Under the pieces are notes generated by a model. It saw nothing but the letters and a program-made list of their open reading frames with translations. It was not told the DNA's origin and did not search any database. 64,000 nt of DNA from Lachnospiraceae bacterium (GTDB lineage: Bacteria > Bacillota > Clostridia > Lachnospirales > Lachnospiraceae): NCBI GenBank assembly GCA_022793195.1, contig JAAWCJ010000029.1, positions 1-64,000 on the forward strand, given 5' to 3'. Numbering within the stretch: position 1 is the first letter of the stretch; the number at the start of each line of letters is the position of its first letter. The position numbers and the translations under genes were made by a program. Of the stretch, positions 42,101-49,994 are shown piece by piece.

Positions 42101-42394
42101 TTATTTCGGATTCTCCGGCTCTCCCTTCGGAAGAATTTTTTCCACATCCGCATGGGGCCTGGGAATCACATGTACGGCAATCAGTTCCCCAAGCTTCCTC
42201 GCCGTCTCAGCCCCTGTTTCCACAGCCGCTTTTACGGCGCCCACATCGCCCCGCACCATCACTGTCACCAGGCCGGAGCCGATTTTTTCCGTCCCCACCA
42301 GCGTAACTTCAGCGGCCTTTGTCATAGAATCCGCCGCCTCAATCGCCGCCACCAGACCTCTTGTTTCAATCATGCCCAATGCTTCCTGTGCCAT
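42101..42394 (-). CDS. BMC-H shell protein
   Basis: A 97-residue PduA/EutM-type hexamer protein ([54 protein letters not shown]), nearly identical in its domain to the BMC-H cores at 36524 and 41284. A short polar tail (PKGEPENPK) follows. It is a probable major facet protein. The start follows CAGGAGGAAAAAGAA. Confidence 0.95.
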   Translation of the reverse strand: MAQEALGMIETRGLVAAIEAADSMTKAAEVTLVGTEKIGSGLVTVMVRGDVGAVKAAVETGAETARKLGELIAVHVIPRPHADVEKILPKGEPENPK

Positions 42395-42470
42395 TTCTTT
42401 TTCCTCCTGATCTCCATAAATTTTTATTGTATGCTGCTTTTCCCCTTAAATTCCAAAGCCCATGAAACGC

Positions 42471-42785
42471 TCAGCGTTTGTCAAAAGCCCCCATCCTTAA
42501 TATCTGCTCCGTCTGTTCTGTGGGATTTGGAATGATATATTGCTTTACAACTCCCGTCAAAGACTCCGCTTTTTTTGCCCCTGCCTTTACCGCAGCTTCC
42601 ACCGCCGCCACCGAACCCCGGAATTTCACTGTCACCAAAAGCGGCACTGAAAGTTCACGCGCTCTGGCCGGCCTGTTTCTGTCAAAGCTCTCCAGTCGCA
42701 CATCCGCAGCCTTGCACCCGGCATCTGCTGCCATAAATGCTGTGGAGAGCCCATATACTTCTAAAATCCCAACAGCATTTCCCAT
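42471..42785 (-). CDS. BMC-H shell protein with enlarged loop
   Basis: A 104-residue BMC-H domain (GNAVGILEVYGLSTAFMAAD, VTVKFRGSVAAVEAAVKAGA, IIPNPTEQTEQIL). Between the second helix and the pore strand it has about 12 extra residues, ESFDRNRPARARELSV, rich in Arg. It therefore probably forms hexamers with an altered or occluded pore. It lies directly after the aldehyde dehydrogenase gene, 15 bases downstream, and starts after GGGGAAAGGAAAACC. Confidence 0.88.
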   Translation of the reverse strand: MGNAVGILEVYGLSTAFMAADAGCKAADVRLESFDRNRPARARELSVPLLVTVKFRGSVAAVEAAVKAGAKKAESLTGVVKQYIIPNPTEQTEQILRMGAFDKR

Positions 42786-42800
42786 GGTTTTCCTTTCCCC

Positions 42801-44192
42801 CTATCGGATGCAGAGGCTGTCCGACATGACGCAGCGCCTTCTTTTTGTAAAAGTACTTGCACTGGTCAGCCCTTCTCCTGTCCGGCTGGCGATTGTAAAG
42901 GTACAAAACCCTTCCCCGCCAAACCCAATGGCCGCATAAGACGGAGCGTTTTTCACAAGAATGGCCGTATCGATAGCCTTTGCATATTTGGTAATGTTGT
43001 CAATATTCTTGGAATGGATATGGGCCGAATGTCGGTTTCCGTGTTCCAGCCACACTGCCGTTTCCACCGCTTCGTCAAAGTCCTTCACCCTTACAATCCC
43101 TAATATGGGCATCATCAGCTCTGTTGCAATGAGCGGATGCTCCTTTTCCCCTTCAAAGACAATGCAACGGATATCTGGCGGAACCGTAATGCCAATCATG
43201 GAAAGCAGTGTCCTGGCATCGCGGCCTACGCATTTGCGGTTTAACTTTCCCCCTGCCAGTACCACCGCTGTCAACGCTTCCTGTTCATCCTTTCCGATGA
43301 TGTAACATCCATTTTCCGCTGACATGTCATGAATCAGTTCATCCGCAATCCCATCCAGGGCCACCACTTCTTTCTCTGCGATACAGGGGAGATTATTGTC
43401 AAACACGCAACCATTTACAATATCCCGTGCCGCCTTTCGGATATCTGCCGTCTCATCCACAAGAACCGGCGGGTTTCCCGCTCCTGCCCCGATTCCCCGT
43501 TTCCCGGAAGACAGGACCGCGGTGACGACGCCCGGCCCCCCTGTAGCGGCGATCAAAGGGATATCTTTATGGTTCATCATAATGTTTCCCGACTCTATGG
43601 TGGGCTTCGCGACACTGCAGGCTACATGATCCGGCCCCCCTGCTTCCAGGGACGCTTCGTTAATCATGTTTACGGCAAAAAGCGATGTTTTCACAGCCGC
43701 GGGGTGTGGATTAAACACAACGGTATTCCCACCGGCAATCATCCCTATGGAATTGCAGATGACAGTCTCACTGGGATTGGTGCAGGGGGTAATGGCGCCG
43801 ATCACTCCAAAAGGCCCCATCTCCACCAACGTCAGCCCCCGGTCACCCGACCATGCCGTCGTGGTAATGTCTTCTGTCCCCGGCGTCTTGTCGGCCACCA
43901 GATGGTGTTTTAAAATCTTGTCTCCCACATTTCCCATACCGGTTTCTTCCACCCCAATGCGGGCAAGGGTCTCCGCGTTTTCATGGGTTTTTCTGCGGAT
44001 CGCCGAAATGATCTTTTCCCTCTGGTCCATGGACATCTTTCTGATGACTTTCTGAGCCCTCCCGGCAGCCAATACAGCTTCATCCATGTCCTCAAACACA
44101 CCGTGTTCCCCCGCCGCTTCCACTTCCGGGAACTTCATACTGGCAAGGACTTCTTTTACAACGTCCTGTACCATTTTTTCATTCAGTGGCAT
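42801..44192 (-). CDS. CoA-acylating aldehyde dehydrogenase of BMC type (PduP/EutE-like)
   Basis: A 463-residue enzyme that turns an aldehyde into acyl-CoA with NAD and CoA. Residues 4-18 (EKMVQDVVKEVLASM) form the encapsulation helix. ITPCTNPSETVICNSIGM and the catalytic Cys in NNLPCIAEKEV are typical of PduP/EutE. A C-terminal GFGGEGFCTFTIASRTGEG is also family-like. First gene of the main BMC transcription unit, behind a near-consensus promoter with flanking operators. The aldehyde is unknown; acetaldehyde, glycolaldehyde or lactaldehyde are candidates. Confidence 0.95.
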   Translation of the reverse strand: MPLNEKMVQDVVKEVLASMKFPEVEAAGEHGVFEDMDEAVLAAGRAQKVIRKMSMDQREKIISAIRRKTHENAETLARIGVEETGMGNVGDKILKHHLVADKTPGTEDITTTAWSGDRGLTLVEMGPFGVIGAITPCTNPSETVICNSIGMIAGGNTVVFNPHPAAVKTSLFAVNMINEASLEAGGPDHVACSVAKPTIESGNIMMNHKDIPLIAATGGPGVVTAVLSSGKRGIGAGAGNPPVLVDETADIRKAARDIVNGCVFDNNLPCIAEKEVVALDGIADELIHDMSAENGCYIIGKDEQEALTAVVLAGGKLNRKCVGRDARTLLSMIGITVPPDIRCIVFEGEKEHPLIATELMMPILGIVRVKDFDEAVETAVWLEHGNRHSAHIHSKNIDNITKYAKAIDTAILVKNAPSYAAIGFGGEGFCTFTIASRTGEGLTSASTFTKRRRCVMSDSLCIR

Positions 44193-44262
44193 AAGTTCCT
44201 CCTCCTATCTCCGGTACATGAAGTCTGCCCGTCCCTCCATGTATTCTGGCCAAATGTACATT

Positions 44263-44360
44263 TCATCTGATAATATTCGACTTTATATGTATCAGTATAT
44301 TGTTTTAATCTGTTTTTGTCAATATATAATCTGCGTATTATTATAAGTCATCAGATGATA
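44263..44360 (-). promoter_or_regulatory. Promoter and operators of the main BMC operon
   Basis: On the minus strand TTGACA (44317-44322) and TATACT (44294-44299) are 17 bases apart. AAGTCATCAGATGATA lies upstream (44345-44360) and TTCATCTGATAA downstream (44262-44273). Both share the TCATCTGATGA core found at 37788. The remaining gap up to 44482 holds a small inverted repeat (GCCGGAGTGTGTCCGG) and no gene. Confidence 0.7.
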
Positions 44361-44482
44361 TGTGATGCAAATTGTCGATCTGTCAGTACCTGGATTCCAT
44401 CGGATGACAAAATCCGCCAACCGGACACACTCCGGCTGACGGACCTCGTTTTACAATACTGCAAGTGTGGTTTTTATCATAA

Positions 44483-45205
44483 TCACGGAAGCAATGTATG
44501 TGCTCCGGCTATGATCGGCCATTTCTCACAAATTTCAAATGCCTCCACATATTCCACATTGGGTGTTCCGCAGACAGACGCATAATATTCACACTCATTT
44601 TTCAGGATGTCGTTATAAGATACCCCAAATGCATCCCTGCACCAGTCCCCCTGCTGGGAATCATGGCATTTAAACATTTTCATCTTATCCTCAAACTCAT
44701 TTGTAATATCCACAAAATACTGAGGATGATAAGAGTTACTCATGCCCATGGGCGTACAGTAAAATAGCGGAGGAATATGGTCGATCACATCATGTTCTGT
44801 CTTGATGGCTTTTACCGTAGCCAGCACACGCGCCACAAATGCCAGATAACCTGTCACATCGTGATCCTGGTTGTAGTCCCTGTTTGACGGAGGGGCAAAT
44901 ATCACATCCGGCCTTGCGATACGGACTGCCTCGATAAATTTAAGCCTTGTCGGTTCGTCGTCAAAGATAAACTCATCCGGCTCATCCAGCCACAGTAAGG
45001 TCGCTCCAATATAATCCGCCGAAGCCTGTGCTTCCTTTTTACGCATGGCGGCAGTCTCTTCTTTTGTGTGCTGATAAGAACCGATGTTGCCATTTGTCGC
45101 AATACACATGAAGATCTCGTCGCCCCGTTTTTTCATCTTCATCAATGTCCCGGCCATACGGAATTCAATATCATCCGGATGGGCCCCAAAAGCCAATACT
45201 CTCAT
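44483..45205 (-). CDS. PIG-L family (LmbE-like) deacetylase
   Basis: The start is MRVLAFGAHPDDIEF (45205) behind AAAGGAGAAAATGG; the track start is about 47 codons too long. The 240-residue zinc hydrolase has the metal motif AHPDDIEF and the second His in NQDHDVTGY. PIG-L enzymes remove acetyl groups from N-acetyl-sugar compounds. It lies between the second binding protein and the BMC promoter, so the imported substrate may be an N-acetylated or otherwise acylated sugar derivative; that is inference. Confidence 0.9.
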   Translation of the reverse strand: MRVLAFGAHPDDIEFRMAGTLMKMKKRGDEIFMCIATNGNIGSYQHTKEETAAMRKKEAQASADYIGATLLWLDEPDEFIFDDEPTRLKFIEAVRIARPDVIFAPPSNRDYNQDHDVTGYLAFVARVLATVKAIKTEHDVIDHIPPLFYCTPMGMSNSYHPQYFVDITNEFEDKMKMFKCHDSQQGDWCRDAFGVSYNDILKNECEYYASVCGTPNVEYVEAFEICEKWPIIAGAHTLLP

Positions 45206-45287
45206 CCATTTTCTCCTTTCCTGTTGTAATGCATAAATATATTTGTCAATAGATTCAGGAACATCCCGTGTACCCCTGCCGGATCTG

Positions 45288-46550
45288 TCACTCTGTTTCA
45301 CCTGCAATATAATCTGCAAGGGTCTTGCCGTCATAATAATGTTCAAACATCTCTTCTACATTATCCTTTGTGACAAGACGGTTCTCATAGAAATACGCAC
45401 TGGGAACATCCACGCCGTTCAACAAATTAATGATAGCGCTCATGCAATAGAAAGTAGGAGCCGCCGCGCTGTAGCATGCGGAACCCAGGCAGTCCCCTTC
45501 ATAGATTGCCTGAAGGATCGGCTTATCATTATCAATGGAGGTAATGGGAATATCGCTGCCGTTTGCTTTCTTTGCATTGATCATCCCCACTGTCGCGGAA
45601 GAATACAGGCCAAATGCTCCAATCATATCAGGGTAAGCAAGAAGGGCACCCTCAAATGCCGTATAATGTTCTTCCGGGGTAGAACCTGTCAACTCCACAA
45701 TCTCAACATCCGGGTAGTCCGCAAACACACTCTTGAAGCCGTCCGCCCTGGTTGCGGCATTGGGATGTACAAAAGGAAGGCTTTGATAAATGATCGTCCC
45801 TTTCATCTCCACGTTATTTTCCTGCAGATGATCCAGTAAGAGCTTACCCGCCATGACGCCCTGCTCCTTACATTCGGACATGACCACGGAATCTGCCTCC
45901 GATACCAGCGCCGGATTCAAAGTGGCGCAAGGGATACCTGCTTCTTTCAGGGCATCCAGAGACCCCTGTACGCCTGTGAAATCACAAGGTGCAAGGATTA
46001 CGCCGTCCACATCCTGAAGAATCCACTGTTCAATGGCTGCATTCTGTGCATCCTGGTCATAATTTGCATCGTTTACCAGGAGCTCTATCCCCGCTGCTTC
46101 CGCATGGGCTTTCATAGAATCCAGCATCATTGCCCCAACCTCGTCTACAGTAAAATAGACTGAAAACCCAATGGTGTATTTATCTTTTGGAACGGGAAGA
46201 GTCGTAGTCATGTCGTCCAACACATTGACAACCCCTCCTGTAGCCCTTAATTTAAAAGAACATTCTACTCCCAGGTCGTTATAATAAGTAGCAATATCAA
46301 AGGTCTCACCTGCCGGCTGTACATATTCATAGTCGGGGATCTGAGGATCTTCACCTGCTGCCTGTTCTTTTTCCGGAGCTTTCGTCTCCGTCTCTTTCGG
46401 AGCTTCCGTAGCTTTCTCCTTCGGAGCTTCCGTTTTCTTCTCCGTCTCTTTTGCGTCAGCCGGCTCTTCTCCTCCCGAAGAACCGCAGGCTGCCAGGGAT
46501 AATATCATTACCAGTGTCAAAACCATTGCCAACATTCTTTTTTTCCTCAT
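45288..46550 (-). CDS. Sugar ABC transporter substrate-binding lipoprotein (second of two)
   Basis: A 420-residue lipoprotein with lipobox LAAC (Cys about 22), a charged low-complexity linker (KETEKKTEAPKEKATEAPKE), then a type 1 binding fold (YTIGFSVYFTVDEVGAMMLD, LVNDANYDQDAQNAAIEQWI, VDGVILAPCDFTGVQ). It is clearly paralogous to the protein at 26521. No permease or ATPase lies beside it, so it probably feeds the importer at the far end of the locus with a related ligand. It is read away from the AraC gene region and starts after AAAGGAGGAAATGT. Confidence 0.92.
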   Translation of the reverse strand: MRKKRMLAMVLTLVMILSLAACGSSGGEEPADAKETEKKTEAPKEKATEAPKETETKAPEKEQAAGEDPQIPDYEYVQPAGETFDIATYYNDLGVECSFKLRATGGVVNVLDDMTTTLPVPKDKYTIGFSVYFTVDEVGAMMLDSMKAHAEAAGIELLVNDANYDQDAQNAAIEQWILQDVDGVILAPCDFTGVQGSLDALKEAGIPCATLNPALVSEADSVVMSECKEQGVMAGKLLLDHLQENNVEMKGTIIYQSLPFVHPNAATRADGFKSVFADYPDVEIVELTGSTPEEHYTAFEGALLAYPDMIGAFGLYSSATVGMINAKKANGSDIPITSIDNDKPILQAIYEGDCLGSACYSAAAPTFYCMSAIINLLNGVDVPSAYFYENRLVTKDNVEEMFEHYYDGKTLADYIAGETE

Positions 46551-46642
46551 ACATTTCCTCCTTTACACTTGTGACATTTTCAATCTTTACTCAAATTTAT
46601 CAGACAATTATTTTCATTACCAGTGGAATTCATATTAAAAAA

Positions 46643-46710
46643 ATTGCATTTCGTTCACAATTATCTCTTCCATTGTATTCTGTTCTGATAATATTGCATT
46701 TCATTCAAAC
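46643..46710. promoter_or_regulatory. Two direct repeats, probable AraC-type activator sites
   Basis: ATTGCATTTCGTTCACAA (46643) and ATTGCATTTCATTCAAAC (46693) are direct repeats 50 bases apart, upstream of the second binding-protein gene. Spacing and length fit sites for an AraC-family activator, most simply the one at 46754. Confidence 0.6.
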
Positions 46711-46722
46711 AATCCATGCAAT

Positions 46723-46755
46723 AAAAAACAACTGCGACTTCCGCAGTTGTTTTTT
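46723..46755 (-). terminator. Terminator of the AraC-family gene
   Basis: AAAAAACAACTGCG...CGCAGTTGTTTTTT forms a strong stem with T-runs on both strands. It overlaps the last bases of the AraC gene. Confidence 0.85.
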
Positions 46756-47662
46756 ACCTTCCGCGTTTTATATGTTCTTTCCGGTATTTACCGGGACTCA
46801 CCCCATAATGTTTCATAAAATTCCGATACAGGCAGGAACTGTCATGAAAGCCGGCAGCTTCCGCCACATCTTCCAGGGACATGTCGTTTTCCAAAAGCAT
46901 CTGCGCCGCCTTTTCACAGCGTAAGTCATTCAGATATGCATGAAACGTCATGCCAACCACCTGTTTGAATAATATGCAATAATTTGTCCTGGAAACCGCA
47001 AACTTCAGGGTAATGTCTTCCAGTTTCAGTCTCTCATGGTAATGATTATGAATATAGTCTACGCTATCCAGCATCATTTTATTGATCCTGTGGTATTTTT
47101 GCTCCACCCGCGGGATTCCCGACTGATACAAATACCTCCACCCAAAGATATTGATAATGGTCATCAGTATACTGTTCAGGATTTCAAACATCCCTTCTCT
47201 TCTTCTGTTAAACTCATAGTGAAACCGCTCAATCTGCCGAAACAGGAAGATCTGGTCATCCCCTGACAAAGGGACTTTTGCAATAATGCTCTCTTTTTTC
47301 TCCAGGGCGGTATCCATCAGCAAAAAAGTAATCAACCGGTCTTTAATGGATTCCCCAAAGGGGTCGTACTGCAGGAATTCTTTTGAAAACTCAATAATAT
47401 AAAACTGGGTCTCCGGTTCCATATACTCTTCTTTTGCAATGACGTTCGGCGGAACAATAAACATATCCCCCCTTCTCAGCTCCACCGCCGCATCCCCCAC
47501 GCAATGCCTGAGCCGCCCGTTTTTCACCGCGCAGATGAAAAAATTGTCACGGATCAAATATTTATTGGCATCCACATAGGTATAAGCCAGGCCAATTCTG
47601 CACAAATTGCAACTTTCAGGATAGTTATTCAATGTAATTAACAGAGGTTTTTTCATCTTCAT
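46754..47662 (-). CDS. AraC-family transcriptional regulator
   Basis: A 302-residue regulator. Residues 15-90 form a cupin-type ligand pocket (AVKNGRLRHCVGDAAVELRRGDMFIVPPN). Residues 200-300 hold two helix-turn-helices (LEDITLKFAVSRTNYCILFK; LEDVAEAAGFHDSSCLYRNFMKHYGVSPGKYRK). Such proteins usually activate sugar-uptake genes. The direct repeats at 46643-46710 and the next gene downstream, the binding protein, point to that target. It is divergent from the asparaginase-like gene. Confidence 0.92.
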   Translation of the reverse strand: MKMKKPLLITLNNYPESCNLCRIGLAYTYVDANKYLIRDNFFICAVKNGRLRHCVGDAAVELRRGDMFIVPPNVIAKEEYMEPETQFYIIEFSKEFLQYDPFGESIKDRLITFLLMDTALEKKESIIAKVPLSGDDQIFLFRQIERFHYEFNRRREGMFEILNSILMTIINIFGWRYLYQSGIPRVEQKYHRINKMMLDSVDYIHNHYHERLKLEDITLKFAVSRTNYCILFKQVVGMTFHAYLNDLRCEKAAQMLLENDMSLEDVAEAAGFHDSSCLYRNFMKHYGVSPGKYRKEHIKRGR

Positions 47663-47761
47663 GGTTTTATATTACCACATAAATCCTTTGAATTACAACC
47701 TAATAATTTACAAATTGCAATTTTTATATTATAATGACTATATTCGCGGAGGAGATGAAAC

Positions 47762-48757
47762 ATGAATAAAATATTAATTATTTCCCCTAATTATCAGGAA
47801 GATCGTTGTTATGAATGGATAAATACGGCAAATGCCCAGTCACCCTACGGCAACATTCTGACATTTGATTATATATCTCCAGAAAATCCCATCAGTGAAA
47901 ACGTAACCCTGTATGATTGTCTGGAAATTAAAGACATGCTTTGCCACACAGACTTATCCTGCTACCATGGGATTATCCTGATTCACGGTACAGAATACAT
48001 CCCCTTTACTTCTGCTGCTTTAAGCCTCCTTTTGACCCACCTGGAAATCCCCCTTGTCATTATCACTCAAAATGCCCTTCTGACCCAGAAAGCCAACTAT
48101 CATATGGAATGTTTTAATGCCGCCGTCTGTTTTATTATGACTGCCCATGCTCCGGGTGTTTTCAATGTCATTAAAAATGAATGGTCCAATACGCTGGAGG
48201 TTCACTTTGGCTCCAGAATCTCACAAAAGACCCCTTTTGATTTCCAATATATTGACATGTTTTCCGGGCGGTATGGTGAAATTATCGATCATGTCTTCCA
48301 CTTCAAACATGGCTCTGTCAACCCCACTGCAAACGATCTCTCTTCCATGCCCCGGTTCCCATCACCCATGAAAAAGTCTGCCAATGTCACTTACATACGC
48401 GCCTATCGGCGTATGCCTTATCACTATTACAATTTTTCTTCCAGCAGGCCCGCGGCAGTCCTTCAGGAATTGTACGACCTGAGTTCTGTCTTAAGCCACG
48501 AAGGCTTAACTTCTCTGACCGATTTTGCCAAACATTGTAAACGGTATCATGTGCCTTTATATTTGTGCCCTCTGGTATACGAAGACCTGGATTATGAAAA
48601 AGCACTGGAGCCCGTCCTGAAACAGGGGGCCATCCTGATTGGGAACATTACTGTTTTTTCCGCTTATGCAAAGCTGGTATACGGATATGGGGATGGGAAC
48701 TTCAGGAAATATCTGGATACAAATTTTGTGTTTGAGGATTTGTCCGGCCTCCGTTAA
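47762..48757 (+). CDS. Asparaginase-fold protein lacking the catalytic motifs
   Basis: A 331-residue protein whose layout resembles the L-asparaginase/GatD family: a first strand KILIISPNY, GIILIHGTEYIPFTSAALSLLL (the place of HGTDTMEETA), then LEIPLVIITQNAL. In true enzymes TGGT near the N-terminus and GTDT hold the nucleophile and Thr/Asp/Lys relay; here these read SPNY and GTEY. A C-terminal small domain (VPLYLCPLVYEDL, GAILIGNITVFSAYAKLVYGYG) matches the family's second domain. It is probably a non-catalytic relative or acts on another substrate. Divergent from the AraC gene. Confidence 0.6.
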   Translation: MNKILIISPNYQEDRCYEWINTANAQSPYGNILTFDYISPENPISENVTLYDCLEIKDMLCHTDLSCYHGIILIHGTEYIPFTSAALSLLLTHLEIPLVIITQNALLTQKANYHMECFNAAVCFIMTAHAPGVFNVIKNEWSNTLEVHFGSRISQKTPFDFQYIDMFSGRYGEIIDHVFHFKHGSVNPTANDLSSMPRFPSPMKKSANVTYIRAYRRMPYHYYNFSSSRPAAVLQELYDLSSVLSHEGLTSLTDFAKHCKRYHVPLYLCPLVYEDLDYEKALEPVLKQGAILIGNITVFSAYAKLVYGYGDGNFRKYLDTNFVFEDLSGLR

Positions 48758-48836
48758 ATTCCATTGACAACCTCCCCTTTCCCTGTTTAAAATAAAACCA
48801 TGCCGCATTTTGCCGGCCGGAAAGGGAAAAAACGCC

Positions 48837-49976
48837 ATGAATAAAAAAGAAATTTCAGAAATAAAGAAACAGTTTACGCCTTCAAATTGTACCATTAGCC
48901 GTATTTGCGGCTGCTACATAGACGGGGAAAAAGAAAAAAAGGCCACCATAAAAGAAGCCTTTCTTTCCCTTCCCGAAGAAGAAATGTTTAAATATTTTGA
49001 AATATTCCGAAAAAATCTATCGGGAACCCTCGGAAAAAACCTGGTCAGTCTGGAATTTCCCCTGGCAGCAGAAAACGAAGGCAGCGCTCATGATTTGCTC
49101 CTTCGGCTGCGGGATACGAAACTTGCAGACGACCTGTTATTGGATACTTTTTACGACATGATTTTGGAAAGTATTGATATAGAAGGAAGTTTTTTAATCC
49201 TCCTCATCCATTCTTCTTATGACATCCCGGGAAAATCCACAGACGGAAGTGAAATGTTTGATGCTTCCGACGAAGTTTATGAATATCTGCTCTGCACCAT
49301 ATGTCCCGTAAAACTGACAAAACCCGGCCTCTGCTACAATGCAGAAGCCGGAACTATCCAAAACAGAATCCGGGACTGGCTGGTGGAGTTTCCTGTCACC
49401 GGCTTTCTTTTTCCTGCCTTCCATGACCGGAGCGCCGATATTCACAGTCTGCTTTTTTATTCCAAGGATGCAAATCTGCCTCAGGCCCACCTCATCGAAG
49501 ACGTACTCCGCTGTACACTCCCTCTGGCTGCCAGCAGTCAGAAAGAAACCTTCAATGCCCTGGTGGAGGGAACTCTGGGGGATGGCTGTGATTTTGAAGC
49601 CGTAAAAGCCATCCACGGCCAACTGGCCGAACGGCTGGAAGAAGCTAAAGAAAACCCGGAGCCTTTGACCCTCTCAAAGGCCGAAGTCCGTTCTCTCCTT
49701 TCTGAAAACGGAGCCAGTGAAGAGCAGCTGGCCGGCTTTGAAAAACGGTATCAGGAAACCGCAGGTTCCGACGCCCCTATTCTGGCTTCCAACATTATAA
49801 ACAGCAGGAAATTTGAGATCTGTACTCCTGATATTGTAGTCCAGGTAAAACCGGAATATGCCCCTATGGTGGAAACCCGCCTCATAGACGGGCGTTCCTG
49901 TCTCGTGATTCCCATGGAAGGGCAGGTGGAAGTCAACGGAATTTGTATCCATACAGGCCTGAAAAACGAGACCTGA
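48837..49976 (+). CDS. DUF4317 family protein
   Basis: The start is MNKKEISEIKKQFTPSNCTI (48837) behind GGAAAGGGAAAAAACGCC. This N-terminus, followed by ICGCYIDGEKEKK and LPEEEMFKYFEIFRKNLSG, is the recognisable start of DUF4317, a family common in Clostridia with no established function. The 379-residue protein is soluble, has no signal peptide, and contains a helical Glu-rich middle near residues 255-310. It stands alone, followed by the convergent YjiH gene. Confidence 0.88.
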   Translation: MNKKEISEIKKQFTPSNCTISRICGCYIDGEKEKKATIKEAFLSLPEEEMFKYFEIFRKNLSGTLGKNLVSLEFPLAAENEGSAHDLLLRLRDTKLADDLLLDTFYDMILESIDIEGSFLILLIHSSYDIPGKSTDGSEMFDASDEVYEYLLCTICPVKLTKPGLCYNAEAGTIQNRIRDWLVEFPVTGFLFPAFHDRSADIHSLLFYSKDANLPQAHLIEDVLRCTLPLAASSQKETFNALVEGTLGDGCDFEAVKAIHGQLAERLEEAKENPEPLTLSKAEVRSLLSENGASEEQLAGFEKRYQETAGSDAPILASNIINSRKFEICTPDIVVQVKPEYAPMVETRLIDGRSCLVIPMEGQVEVNGICIHTGLKNET

Positions 49977-49994
49977 TACATACCGGGGATGTTT

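Noticed and set aside
41478-42410. Plus-strand ORF of 310 residues across the BMC-H genes
   Set aside because: Its Pro/Ser/Leu-rich translation is the antisense of conserved Ala/Val-rich shell genes with good ribosome sites on the minus strand.
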